DNA of 64,000 nucleotides from Adiantum capillus-veneris (GCA_014529385.2 CM043964.1:106330087-106394086), one strand, 5' to 3'. Positions 22,853-34,909 are shown, counted from the stretch's first letter. Translations and numbers: made by a program. Notes: generated from the sequence alone by a model not told the origin.

Positions 22853-23336
22853 GGGTCAACTGGTGGGAGTTCTCTAGTTCACCCTTGGTTCAAGGTTACT
22901 GACACTTTTTTCTCGGTTATGACCGGACACAGTCGTTAGAGCATTCCCTTAAGATGAGTGTATTTAATAGCTACACAAAGCCCTCGTTCCCAAGTTTGAT
23001 TGTTGCTTTGTAGATCAGAATCTCTCATCTCATTTTTGACTTAACTAAATGGACAACATAAAATTGGGTTCAACTTTCTGACCAACAAATTAACCCTCCG
23101 AAATCCAGCCTCCCACAGATCGTTTGGTAAATGCACCTTCCCAAGGTAGTACTATGATACAAGAAAACAATATTCCAATCATGTCAAACCAAGAATATAT
23201 TTCAAGCATTTGAAAGCAGCATACAAAATGTTGCATACCCTTGTAAGTGTGCATTTATCAAGTCGTTCACACCTTTATCCTTTTTAGAATATTTTACTTT
23301 TTTTAATTACTATTACTAAAATTATCTAGTTATCTT

Positions 23337-23600
23337 TCAAGCAATCACATATACTCCTCCATGCATATCATCCCAGGACTCGGGTATCCTGTCTCCTCCG
23401 CCATGTGTGGAGGCGGCGCCTTGACACAATTTCCAATTCTTATCTTTGTTTATCTTGTGTGGGAAAGGCTTACAAAAATAATGTACTCTAGATTCTTTTA
23501 AATCAATAATCCAAGAAGCAGAGCAAAGGTCCGGCTCATGAGGACAATTGCAAAATAGCCCATTTAGGTTCCTAGCCTTTCCAAGCTTCCTTTTTACCAA
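23337..23600 (-). CDS. Unrecognised small open frame, Cys-rich
   Basis: 87 codons on the minus strand starting MVKRKLGKARNLNG. It contains six Cys residues and the strings FCNCPHEPDLC and STHGGGDRIPESW. I do not recognise it. It might be an exon fragment or chance; there is no repeated or transposon motif in it. Nothing around it suggests a promoter or splice partner that I can support. Confidence 0.2.
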   Translation of the reverse strand: MVKRKLGKARNLNGLFCNCPHEPDLCSASWIIDLKESRVHYFCKPFPHKINKDKNWKLCQGAASTHGGGDRIPESWDDMHGGVYVIA

Positions 23601-24140
23601 ACAATTTGAAGATTTCCTTAATTAAATCACATCCTCCTCCCTTATCCTGATCCCTTCATGGATCCATTTTCCTTCCTCCTTTTTTTCGTTGGCATCAGGC
23701 CTACCCGGACTAGGACGATTTTCAAACGCATCCGTGGGTCCCTATCACCAGGCCGGGACTCACTCCCATTCAATCTCATTTCTAGGGCAATGAATGAACC
23801 CGAGCTCAAAACATAGACCAACGATTATCAATCCTAACCAAAAAGGACCATCCCTTGTTGTAGCCCACACGTAAACACCTGCGCTGACCTTTTTCCAAAC
23901 ATGTAAGACAAAGTTCACACTTAAATCTTCTATGTTATGCTAGGACTATCCACATCAAATCTTCTTGGTAAAGTTTTATTCTAATAGTCCTAGTTTAGAT
24001 TTAGATTAAGCTCCTTGAGTTAATCCCTTAGTTCTTATTTTTTTAAAATTTCTACTCAAACAAGACCTTAAGAAAATAACGAATCTCTTGGAAGTTTAAG
24101 GCTTTGTCTCGACGTAAGTTTCAAGTTAACCCCGACTTCG

Positions 24141-24473
24141 ATGAATCCCATTTTGGTCCCTTTGCATCATTTGCTATCCATAGGGCATCTCCATGGAAGC
24201 GATGAGAGTTTTATGTTCGAGCAACACGGTCATGACATCCGTGAAGTTATCTCCTTACTCCCCCCTTCGAATTTGCAAAACAACTTGAAAGTAGACAAAC
24301 TTGAAATGAACAATGCATATGATTTCTACAATGAATTTTTGGTTTGGTGTAATCTATGTATGGTAAACAAAAAACTTCAGAATGCACCAACTTGCAATCT
24401 TGAGACAAATAATCATGAAACTTCCTTTAAGTGCTTATGCAAGAGTGAAACCCTTCCATGCATGGTAGTGTAA
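24141..24473 (+). CDS. Unrecognised open frame, 110 codons
   Basis: Plus-strand frame starting MNPILVPLHHLLSIG. It has several Cys residues near the end (WCNLCMV, CLCKSETLPC) but no spacing typical of a known finger. Length is within what chance allows in a 3-kb gap. Function unknown; listed because it is the longest frame between elements C and D. Confidence 0.2.
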   Translation: MNPILVPLHHLLSIGHLHGSDESFMFEQHGHDIREVISLLPPSNLQNNLKVDKLEMNNAYDFYNEFLVWCNLCMVNKKLQNAPTCNLETNNHETSFKCLCKSETLPCMVV

Positions 24474-25050
24474 GAATGAAAATGCAACATTCCTAAGAGT
24501 AGGCATGATAGTGTAGTGAAAAATGCTCATGTAATAGTGTATGAATGATTAACAAATTATTCTTTAAGAAGGGATTTAGGCATACCTTTGCTACCGTAGA
24601 GAGGATTAATTATGTAGCTAGAAGATGCTTATGGTTTCAGGACTTTCCAATTGATACGGGGGGGACTAACCTTAATTAATTTCCACTTACAAGGAAAAAA
24701 TCTATTGATTAAGATAGGACTACCCTTCAAAACTTAACTCTCCTTGAGAGAATTACTATTAACTTTATTGATATCACTAAACAGTTCTTACACACATGCT
24801 CTTTTTCTCTTTGAAAGAAGAAAAATCCTACTTCTTAAATTTAAGGAAAAACTGGTGAACTTTTCATAAGATCATTCTTTTTAGAGTAAATTATAATGCC
24901 ACTTTGAATAGAATGGTTAATTCAAATACTTAATTGTCCATGATTATGTGGCAATTATCTCGTGCATCTTAAAAAATAGAAAAAGATATTTTTGGCGGGG
25001 TTTAAGGATACGCATAGATATTAATCATCATCCAACATGCATGCTATTTT

Positions 25051-25438
25051 AGTATGATCTCCAGTCACCTATGGTTAAAGAGAGTGCTTTCTACTCTTTC
25101 TATGTCATATTAGTATGGTAATCTAGAGAACGGAACTTGAAATATAAGTATGATCTCCAGTCACCTATGGTTAAAGAGAGTGCTTTCTACTCTCCCTATG
25201 CCATATTAGTCTAGTAATCTAGAGAACAGAGCTTGAAATATAAGTATGATCTCTAGTCACCTATGGTTAAAGAGGGTGCTTTCTACTCTCCCTATGCCAT
25301 ATTAGTCTGATAATCTAGAAAATGGAGCTTGAAATATAAGTATGATCTCCAGTCGCCTATGGTTAAAGAGAGTGGTTTCTACTCTCTCTATGCCATATTA
25401 GTCTGGTAATCTAGAGAACTTAAAACAAGGAACTTGAA
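25051..25438 (+). repeat. Four tandem copies of a 96-bp unit
   Basis: Units start at 25051, 25147, 25243 and 25339 with AGTATGATCTCYAGTC and differ at a few positions each. The last copy has a short insertion (TTAAAACAAG) near its end. No coding potential. Confidence 0.9.
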
Positions 25439-25885
25439 ATAACATTGGGGTTAGTTGTTAGCAACATGGTTCATTATGATTAAAAATGAACCATAATTAG
25501 AGGGAAAAAACAAAATTAAGTAGTTATTTCTTCTTCCCAAGCAAAAGGCTTGCTTATGAAAAAACGAGAGCTTAAGCATAAATTTATGTAAGCATGAAAG
25601 TAATCACTTTCAAGCAAGTGCAAGAGCATAAAAAGAACAAAAAAACATTACCTTAGTGTGCGTATGGTCTAGTTTTTTCCTTGCTTTGGATGTAGTCAGC
25701 TCTTCACTTCGCTTGAAGACCACCAATCTGGCTACATGGAATGAGAGAATGGTAAGAGGCAAAAGGAATTCAAGCTATGGAAAGCTTGAAAATTAGGAGA
25801 GAGGAGAGGGAGAGTGTAGTGTGAAGAAGAAGATAAAGTTTTGACAAACTTGATTAGGGTTTTGGCCATGGCTTCTCTTGGAGAG

Positions 25886-25886
<1 letters not shown>

Positions 25887-25926
<40 letters not shown>
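25887..25926 (+). repeat. (TG)n microsatellite
   Basis: About 20 TG units, followed by sequence typical of neither neighbour. Confidence 0.95.
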
Positions 25927-25931
<5 letters not shown>

Positions 25932-26035
25932 GGTTTGGCTATAGCTTTCTCAAGCTTACTCTCAAGTTTGCACCTTGAGAAAATGAAGGAGAGAAGTGAA
26001 GAGATGTGATTTCAGCCCTTACATTAGGGAAGTAA

Positions 26036-27406
26036 GAGGAACCATTTACTTTACAAGATGGTTATCTTCTCTATGGCAATACTAGCTCACTACGTGAGAA
26101 AGTAATGTATGACTCTCATGGTCCTCCTTATGCAGGGCATAGAGGGATTCAGTCTACCCTAAAAGGGATTGAAACGTATTTTTATTGGCCTACCATGAAA
26201 GCAAACATACAAGAGTATGTTTCTAAATGTGTGGTATGCCAAAAGATGAAGTTTGATAGAGGGAAGCAACCGGGATTGCTTCAACCTTTGCCAATCCCTA
26301 ATTCACCATGGGAGAGAATATCCATGGATTTTATCTTTGGATTGCCTAAGTCGATCCATGGGAATACGAGAATATGGACGATAGTGGACAAGTTTAATAA
26401 ACAAGCTCATTTTATACCTGTCAAAAAGACTATCAAAGCTCATCAAATGGCAACCCTCTTCATTTCACAAATCTTCAGGTACCATGGCTTGCCAATGTCC
26501 ATAGTGTCGGATAGAGATCCTAGAATGACCAGTAATTTTTGGAAGGGTCTCTTTGAGAATTTAGGAACAAGGCTAAACTCCTCTTCGGCCTGTCACCCGT
26601 AAACGGATGGCCAAAGTGAAATAGCTAACCTAACAATTCTCGATCTACTAAAAGCCTATGTAATGGAAGTATATCAAAGATCCCAATGGGAGAAGTACTT
26701 ACCCTTAGTGGAGTATGCCTACAATAACACTATACATACTTCCACGGGAAAAGCACCTTTTGAGGTATTTGAGGGAAGATAAAAGAGTCCCCTGCTAATT
26801 AAGGTACACGGGAAGATCTTCGTTGCAGATGAGTATAGCCAAGACCTACAAGAATATTTCCAAAAGATTAAGGACGCTATCTCTATCTCATAGCAAAAGC
26901 AAAAGGTTGCCGCTGACAAGCACAGAAGAGCCCAAGCCTTTAAAGAAAATGATTGGGTCTTACTAAAATTTCCCAAGGCTCGATTAAGGCACACGACGGG
27001 CAAGAATCCTACAGGACACCAAAAGTACTATGTTAAGTTAGTGAAAATGTACTATGGTCCCTTCCAGATTCTTAGGCCAATCAATGAGATGGCCTATCAA
27101 CTCAAGTTGCCCAGCCATTGGCTCATACATAAAGCTTTCTATGTGAGCCTACTAAAGCCTTACAAAGGAGAGCCACCTCAAGAACCAACTATTGAACACC
27201 CACCGAAGATCGAGGACCAATAAGAGGTGCTGCAGCCTGAGTCCATTCTCCGACATGAAGACAAGGTACTACGAGGCGGTAAGACTATCTGACGATATCT
27301 TATTAAGTTCAAGAATTATCCTTTTGAAGATGATAGATGGATGCAAGGCATACAATTAAAGGATAACCTAAACCTTGTCAATGCTTACAATGCTTCCCTA
27401 GAGTAA
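26036..27406 (+). pseudogene. Integrase with chromodomain-like tail, element D
   Basis: A single frame from 26039 to 27406. It shows TLQDGYLLYGN, the zinc finger (GHRGIQSTL and CVVCQKMK), the first core Asp in RISMDFIFGLP, the second in IVSDRDPRMTSNFW, and TDGQSE with the Glu. Then come LVEYAYNNTIHTSTGKAPFE, the GPF/Y-type segment YYGPFQILRPI, HPVFHVS-like HKAFYVSLLKPYKG, and a chromodomain-like end ESILRHEDKV...YLIKFKNYPFEDDRW. Chromodomains bind histone marks and guide insertion. Five in-frame stops (26600, 26780, 26891, 27221, 27290) kill the gene, but there is no frame shift. All five could be single C-to-T changes from Gln or Arg codons. Confidence 0.9.
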
Positions 27407-27759
27407 GAAAATGTACAAATGTTTAAAATGAACAAAGTTATTGTCTTATAAGACTCTCTTTTTCTTTATTGTGCACAAATGTGAAGTAGTATGCACGCTT
27501 AGATCAAGTTTGCGGAGATGACGTCTCCCAAACACCAAGTAGAGATTTTTGCTCTACTATGGAAGATTGATAGGACTAATGTGCAGACATGCTTGCGACA
27601 GCTTAGGCTCTCAAGCGCCAAGTGGACTAGTCATTCATTCTGGAACGATGTCGTAGGGTAACTTAGGGATCCTCTACCCGCTAGGAAAAGGACTAATGAA
27701 TATGCTTTATCTTCTCTACCCCATAGTCGAGGACGACTATGATTTCAAGAGAGAGGTAA

Positions 27760-29330
27760 TGTTATAATAACTAATATCTAATTCTCCTAAATGATTTTCT
27801 CATGTTAAATTGATCATTTAATATGGAGAAGCGCCAGGGGAGAAAAAGCTAGAATATTGGCTAAGCTGGGAGACCGGCCATAGTAGGGATCCAAAGGGGG
27901 GGGCCATCTGCAAAAGAGAAAGGTGCAACAATGGGCTAAAAAGACCCTAAGGTTCAGCCCATTAAGACTTCCAAAATGCTAAGGTTCCAAAACTCAAAGG
28001 TTGTGTCCAATGGTCAAAAGCATAGGAAATTGGATGCTTTGTGTGTGTCACAAAAAGTCTTCACAACTCCTACATAGGAGGGGGCAAGCCCAAGAAGTAG
28101 GGGAGGAGAGAGAAACACACACACACACACACACTCACAAGCTTCCTTTGTACACAAGGGGAAAGAGGGACACATGTCAGCTCCCTAGGCCAGATGCCCG
28201 CAAGGTGCACTCAAATCCTATTGGATAGCCATAGAGGTGGACCAATGAGAATTAGGCTAGAGTAAATCTAATTTAATTAATTAAAAAACACTTAATAAAA
28301 GAATCAATGGGAATTAAACTTTCTAGAAGACTGTTGGACAGTCTCCCAAGGGGTCCAATGAGCATTTAGCATCCCAATGGCTTGCCTGATTCCTATTGGC
28401 CAAGAGGAAAAGGGGTCCAATGAGAGTTTAGTTGAATTAATTAATTATCTAAAGTTCTCACAAAAGGGGAAAGGGGAACACATGTCAGAAGACTATCACT
28501 TATGCTACTTAACTTTCATTCTAGGCGGCTAGGAGAGGTCCAATGAGGTGATAGCAAGAGAAAATAGCAAGAGGGGTCGACCAAGAGAGAGAGGGGGCTG
28601 ATTTTTCAAAGGAAATTATCCACACACACACACACACACACAAGCTCATGTGTAGAGTAAGAAGACTCTCTCTCTCTCTCTTCTCAAGCTTTAATGGAAA
28701 GCTTATCACCTACTCCAAGCTTGTGAGAAGGGAGGCCTACACCAGCAACTCTTGGATTTGTGATGAAAATCCAACCAAGAGCCAAGCTTCAATGCATGCT
28801 CATCTCCTCTACCATGTTAATAACTAAGCTAAGCTATGCTAATATGAGTGATGATGTGAGGAGATGTACATCTTTCTCATAAGACTACTCCTTCTTAGGC
28901 TCTCAATGTACTCTCATACCCTGCTAGCTCTCACCATCTTCGAAGGTGTGTGAGGTCTTGGGTCTCAGACCATGAGGGAATTGATGTTGTGTTTGATAAG
29001 TGTTTTGCTTAGTGCTTGAAGTTTCCATCTTCATTGCACTAGCTAGTATTGAAGGAACACAAAGAATTGTATTGTAAAATTTCTCTCTTGATGGGAGAAA
29101 CCATAATACAAAGCCTTTTGGAGGGGGGACCAGCTCCATGCAAATCCGGTCCTCAACTGTTGTCAATTGGTTAATTTCTCTCTCTTTTAAAGTATTGTTC
29201 ATGCTATCAAACTAGGTGTTATACTTTTTGTTGCTCTCACCACCCAAGCACTCTTGTTATTCTCATTAGGAATCTATTCTAATGAAATGCTCACTATGTT
29301 CATGCTATTTTCCGCTACTCACAAGTTACT
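27760..29330 (+). repeat. 3' LTR of element D (right end uncertain)
   Basis: It begins TGTTATAATAACTAATATC right after a purine tract. It holds (CA)n tracts near 28112-28132 and 28620-28642, a CT tract near 28668-28682, and a cluster of CCAAT boxes. Without the second LTR the end cannot be set. Confidence 0.6.
28220..28544 (+). promoter_or_regulatory. CCAAT-box cluster in the element D LTR
   Basis: CCAAT stands at 28242, 28355, 28374, 28417 and 28540, and its complement ATTGG at 28220 and 28395. Four of them share GGWCCAATGAG. CCAAT is the NF-Y core; binding is inferred. Confidence 0.5.
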
Positions 29331-29340
29331 GGGCCATTAA

Positions 29341-29490
29341 ATGTTACACTTGATAGCCTTTGTGTATGATCGTTTTGGTGTTGCATGCAAGCCAAGTGTG
29401 CGGATCATGAGGTTGGTTGATGACAATATTGTTGCTCATTGTAGAAAGCATGTCACACTTGGTAAGGCGTTGGTTGATATGTATGCAAGT
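29341..29490 (+). pseudogene. PPR protein fragment next to repeat E
   Basis: The frame from ATG 29341 contains VDDNIVAHCRKHVTLGKALVDMYAS, which fits the end of one PPR unit and the start of the next (usually ALVDMYAKCG). The similarity ends at DMYA, where the E repeat begins at 29499. The 5' part has no clear PPR motif. It looks like a broken PPR gene cut by an insertion. Confidence 0.6.
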
Positions 29491-29498
29491 GCATCCTC

Positions 29499-30889
29499 AC
29501 ATTTGCAACTCCTTGTATTACAAAACAGTCCATTGTATTGTATAGATAGTTAGTGAATAAACCTTAGATTGTTTGGACTAACATGTGATTAAACCTTTTT
29601 TAAACCATAAATTTCATTACAAACCAGAAAATCTTAAAGCTTGAAAGTGGTTTGGCAAAAAGGCTTCATGGGACAAAATATTGGGTAAGACACTTGGATC
29701 AAAAGGGGTGATGGCCTTCTAATCAAAACTTTATGTGTTTAAATAAATATGTGTAAATTCCTTTAAAAATGGGGTTGCTACTAACCTTAATTATAACCTA
29801 TGATCTCATTTGGGTATGAATGAGTGATGACCTTTAGATCACAAATTAAAATAAAAGAAAAGGAATTTTAACACTTTACACTTGAATCGGGAGGGGTAAT
29901 GGCCTTTTGATACAAAACAAATACAAGCTTCATATCGATTGATTTGATAATTTATACGTTCACATATGGCTTACTGTTTTGAGAGTGGATACTTGCTAAT
30001 ATTTAATACTACATGGATGGTAGGTAATGGATACGTTCACATATGGCTTACTGTTTTGAGACTGGATAGTTGCTAATATTTAATACTACATGGATGGTAG
30101 GTATAAGTTAAAATGGTTTTAAGTAGGACATGGAGAATTGATAGGCTTGTTGACACCTGTAATACGTATTCAAGGCTAACAAATTTGTTGTCTTGCTATA
30201 TGGATGCAGGAGAGGACACTATCTTTACTTAGGATCTTTTTGGCTTTGCTGCTACCCATCACCGTTGAACTTGGCCTCTGTCACTTTGATATCAATTTTT
30301 CTTGACTATCTTATGTACAAATCACTAGAATGATACCTCATTCTCATTATGATGTACAAAAATGAATCAAGGAGTGACGTATTTTTGTGCTAATCTTTGT
30401 CCTTTGTCCAAACCCAATTGTCTTTTGGACTATTATGTTCTTTTGTATATAAGTTTTGATTCAAAAACAACAACACACACGTCCTAAACACAAGGTTCTC
30501 CTAGTTTTTTGGGTAATTGGGATGCTAGCTTTAGAGATTTTTTGTCTATAGGCTTTGATTGACCCACTATCTATAATTTCTCATTAGGTTGACAGGTGTT
30601 AGGTGGTCTTTCCTTGTCTATAAATAGGATTCCTCCTCACAACTATTGTAGTCTTTGACTCTGCTGGTTTTAGGTTGTAGGTTAATACAAAATTACTTAC
30701 CCTTTGTAATCATTTTGATTCTTATGATTTGAAGAACATTTTACAATTCTTGGATGGATGGTTTGATAGGGGACTTTCCATAGAAATTGGTAAAATCATG
30801 AAAAACAACGGAACTGACTTTGAGAGACATCTATACTACTTTCTACTGGCTAACAAAGCCTTGAAACTCCAACAAGAGTATAATCCTCT
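29499..30889 (+). repeat. Direct repeat E, copy 1 (LTR-like)
   Basis: About 1.39 kb, similar throughout to 33154-34479. Both begin ACATTTG(C/T)AACTCC and end TATAATCCTCT. This copy has an extra 77-bp tandem duplication at 29954-30107. If TG at 29504 and 33159 are LTR tips, this could be the 5' LTR of an element with 2.26 kb inside; I see no PBS that proves it. Confidence 0.7.
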
Positions 30890-31010
30890 GGTGGTAGAGT
30901 ATAATCCTATGAATGTCACAAGAGCATCAGTAATCTGGTGGTAGCCAAACTGATCTCTTTGGTCGGGTTGTAAAAAAAAAACTCCCCACTCTGTGCTTTG
31001 CTTTTAAAGG

Positions 31011-31402
31011 TAGTTACCTGGACTGGTTGGTGACATTATCTTGATCGTTTTGAAGGAGTGGTTCTTGGCATATTTGAGTTGTATATTGTCCACATACTAT
31101 TGTTATTTCATTTATCTTTTTGTACTTACTATGATAAAAGAAACATGTGGCTTAATGTCACCAACCAGTCCAGGTAGTTACCTGGACTGGTTGGTGACAT
31201 TATCTTGATCGTTTTGAAGGAGTGGTTCTGGGCATATTTGAGTTGTATATTGTCCACATACTATTGTTATCTCAATTATCTTTTTGTACTTACTATGATA
31301 AAAGAAACATGTGGCTTGGGGGGATTGTATATTGTCCACATACTATTGTTATCTCAATTATCTTTTTGTACTTACTATGATAAAAGAAACATGTGGCTTG
31401 GG
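31011..31402 (+). repeat. Tandem duplication with an inverted 24-base segment
   Basis: A unit of about 145 bp at 31011-31157 recurs at 31177-31318, and its last 80 bases a third time at 31323-31402. Between the first two copies lies a perfect palindrome, 31153-31202. Confidence 0.9.
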
Positions 31403-31497
31403 GGGATTGATTTAGAAAATTTGGCTCTAGCCCATGATTCCTTCTTGGATTTGGGTAAAATTTCCCACTTATTTTGGTGTGTTGCAGATATGATAAG

Positions 31498-31850
31498 CTA
31501 CTAGGTATCTCGACTAGTCCTCATATTTACATTTTTATGAGAGATGCTTCTCCTTCATTTGGTAACAAGCTTGATGTTGTATATTCTCGCCCGTAGGGGT
31601 TATACTTGGGAAGGTTGGATAGTATGGCTGTGGTTAATGAGATTGGTTGTGATTTTAAACTTCACCAACGCGTTGTCACCAATGGGTTGTCAAAACATGC
31701 ATGGACAAAGATTGCTATGGTAGTACATTACTGAGAGCTGGTTCCTGTCTTCATAGGATATGACACTGATGTAATTCACTCCGGCTATAAGGTTGAATAG
31801 AGGATTTATGACTTACAATCAAAACTTTGGCTTATATTATGTATAGCTAG
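31498..31850 (+). pseudogene. Possible decayed coding fragment, unrecognised
   Basis: One frame stays open for long stretches with only three stops and unusually protein-like content: IFMRDASPSFGNKLDVVYS, LYLGRLDSMAVVNEIGCDF, then FIGYDTDVIHSGYKVE. I cannot assign a family. Chance is a serious alternative. Confidence 0.25.
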
Positions 31851-33153
31851 GATCCTTTGCTGACTCTTAGCTCTAGTTCCAAATATACTTTAATATACTA
31901 ACAAAGTATTGCTTTACTCTGTCGAACACTCCCTTCTTGGATTGACTGCAAGTAAAGAACATGCTTTTGGAGGTTTTATCTTCTAAAGCATAGAATCATT
32001 GCCTGGCTATTACTTCCCATGATTTTTTTTAGAATACTTACACTCTGATTTGATCCTAGCTACTCTAATTGTTTGGGTCTCCTTGGATCATTCACTTCTT
32101 TGGGGTGCTTTGGATAGTTTTTGATACAATACTTCAATTGCTGGCTTGGGCTGTTTCACCTACTTTCTAGCACACCTGGCTCACCCATGCTGCTTACTTT
32201 GGTGATGGGAACTTCATTGCCTTCCTAGGTCTAGGCTTACTTTTGTTTGACAGCCTCGGTGTGCTGCTCCTAGATAATAAAACTGATATTAGTTCTGACT
32301 CGTGTTTGCTAAGATCATTGCTAACTCCTGATGCCTTCATCGATTTGTTGAGTATATGAATTTTGATCTTTACTTCTAAAACTAATAGAGCTATATGACT
32401 TGGTAGTGCTTGGGCATCTACTGGCTTAGATTGCCTAGCTGATATAGTGCTATTTAGCTTTTTTACTTTTGGACTTTGTGATACTTTACCCTATGGTAGG
32501 TATAATTTGGGTCTTCTTGGATCACGCATTCTCTTATGATCTCTGTTGAGTTGTGATACATGGCTACTGAAAATTGTTTTCATTTTAGGGACTTGTTTTG
32601 CAAAAAACCACTATAAACTATTAGTGGTTTGGCTATAAGGCTTATTGGAAGCAATGATTACTAGATATGAACATATGGTTTCATTGACTCTAATAGGAAA
32701 TTTCTACCTCAAATGTAGGTTTGGCTTGGCATAAACTGTCACCTAAATTACTGGGTAATGGTTGGCATACCCTCCTAAATGCTGTGAGTGGACCTCACTA
32801 ATGGATTGGATATTAGCTGGTCAAGGATCTTGCTTATAACACATGTAAAATCTTAGCCCTATTTCTTGATCACAAACACTACTTTAGAAGCTGCTTCAAA
32901 ATAATGTCACTTGCTGGCTCGGAATACCTGGCTGATTCTAAGCTGCTAATTTTTTCTACTTTGTAATGTCTTGACATTAGACATGTTAAATTGTTTACTT
33001 TTGCCCTTTTAGGTTGGAAAGGGGGTGTTTTCATTGCAAACATAGCTTATCTTTGGCGCGTACTTTGAGGAATGTTGGTTCATAACTTACCTAATGCCGG
33101 TTGGTATTACCTTCTACTAACTAGCTTATGCTAATTTAACTAGGAAGCATTTA

Positions 33154-34479
33154 ACATTTGTAACTCCTTGTTTTAAAAAATAGTCCATTGTATTGTATAG
33201 ATAGTTAGTGAATAAACCATAGATTGTTTGGACTAAGATGTGATTAAACCTATTTTAAACCATAAATTTCATTACAAACAAGAACATCTTAAAGCTTGAA
33301 AGTGGTTTGGCAAAAAGGCTTCATGGGACAAAATATTGGATAGGACACTTGGATCAGAAGGGGTGATAGCCTTCTGATCAGAACTTTTTTTGTTTAAATA
33401 AATATGTGTTAATTCCTTTTAAAAATGTGGTTAATACTAACCTTAATTATAACCTATGATCTCATTTGGGTATGAAGAAGTGATGACCTTTAGATCACAA
33501 CTTAAAATAAAATAAAAGGAATTTTAACACTTTACACTTGAATCAAGATGGGTAATGGCCTTCTGATACAAAACAGATACAAGCTTCAGATCAACTGATT
33601 TGAGAATGGATATATTCACCTGTGGATTACTATCTTGAGTGTGGATACTTTTTGATATTTAATACTACATAGATGGTAGGTATAAGTTAAAATGGTTTTA
33701 AGTAGGACATAGATACCAACTGATAGGTTCGTTGACACCTGTAATACGTATTCAGGGCTAACAAATCTGTTGTCTTGTTTATATGGATGCAAGCAAGGAC
33801 ACTATCTTTACTTAAGATCTTTTTGGATTTGCTGCTATCCATCACCGTCAAACTTGGCCTCTGCCACTTTAATATCAATTTTTCTTGACTATCTTATGTT
33901 AAAATCACTAAGAATGATGCCTCATTCTCATTATGATGTACAAAACTGAATCAAGGACTAAGATGTTTCTGTGCTAATCTTTGTCCTTTGTCTAAAGCCA
34001 GTTTTCTTTTGAACTGCTATGTCCTTTTGTGTATAAGTATTAGTTTTAAAACAACAACACACACATCCTAAACACAAGGTTCTCCTAGTTTTTTGGGTAA
34101 CCGGGACACTGGCTTTAGAGATTTTTTCTCTTTAAGCTTTGATTGACCCACTATCTATAATTCTTGGTTAGGTTGACAGGTGTTAGGTGGTCTTTCCTTG
34201 TCTATAGGTAGAATTCCTGCTCATAGCTACTGTAGTCTTTGACTCTACTGGTTTTAGGTTGCAGGTTAATCCAAAAGTACTTACCCTTGTGTAATTATTT
34301 TGATTATTATGATTTCAATAACATTTTACCACTCTTGGATGGATTGTTTGATATGGGACTTTCCATAGAAATTTTGGTAAAAGCGTGAAAAAAAACAAAA
34401 CTAACTTTGAACGACATCCATACTACGTTCTACTAGTGGCTAACAAAGCCTTAAAACTCCGACTAGAGTATAATCCTCT
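33154..34479 (+). repeat. Direct repeat E, copy 2 (LTR-like)
   Basis: About 1.33 kb, similar to copy 1 without the 77-bp duplication. A third, partial copy of its inner part lies at 39582-39688, right of element F. Confidence 0.7.
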
Positions 34480-34813
34480 TTGTTAACATTGTCACTTATT
34501 GCATTGATGAGACTCATGGATCTTATGATATGATACAACCCTTTGGCTTTAGACTTGATTATTAGTTTACTCTACATGTATTCTTTGTTTGATTGCTTTG
34601 TGGCATGGGAGGATATCAATCATCTCATTAACAAATTTTTACCTCAATGCTTTCAGGAGAAACGACCTAATTAACACTATCGCTAGTGCTATATCACATA
34701 ATAATTGGCCTAAAAACTAATTGTACTAATCGCTTCACATTAATCAGGCAGTAGGCCCTTACTCAATGGACCTATTGCCGACTTCTTGTGTATGGTGCCT
34801 GGGATAGGGCGGG

Positions 34814-34815
<2 letters not shown>

Positions 34816-34905
<90 letters not shown>
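34816..34905 (+). repeat. (CA)45 microsatellite
   Basis: 90 bases of uninterrupted CA. Confidence 0.98.

Positions 34906-34909
<4 letters not shown>

Larger units (their letters stand above)
22858..26035. other. Unassigned 3.2-kb stretch
   Basis: No known protein family is recognisable. It holds two modest open frames listed separately, the 96-bp tandem repeat and a (TG)n tract. Otherwise AT-rich sequence without clear structure. Confidence 0.4.
26036..29330 (+). mobile_element. Element D: 3' end of a chromovirus (Ty3/gypsy)
   Basis: Integrase with a C-terminal chromodomain-like segment, then 350 bases of untranslated sequence with GTCGAGGACGAC, a purine tract at 27744-27758, and an LTR starting TGTTATAATAAC at 27760. 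Chromodomain-bearing integrases define the chromovirus branch. Everything upstream of the integrase zinc finger is missing. The right end of the LTR is not fixed; 29330 is the approximate limit before the PPR fragment. Confidence 0.75.
30890..33153. other. Region between the two E repeats
   Basis: About 2.26 kb. It holds the tandem duplication with palindrome at 31011-31402 and a weak coding-like stretch at about 31498-31850. From there to 33153 I see nothing recognisable. Confidence 0.5.

Noticed and set aside
25051-25438. Centromere-type satellite
   Set aside because: Only four units; nothing suggests a larger array.
26105-27223. Stop codons in D rescued by RNA editing
   Set aside because: C-to-U editing is organellar in land plants; this is nuclear retrotransposon DNA, so decay is the simpler reading.
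31205-31504. 99-codon open frame as a gene
   Set aside because: Most of it reads through a tandem duplication, repeating the same peptide.
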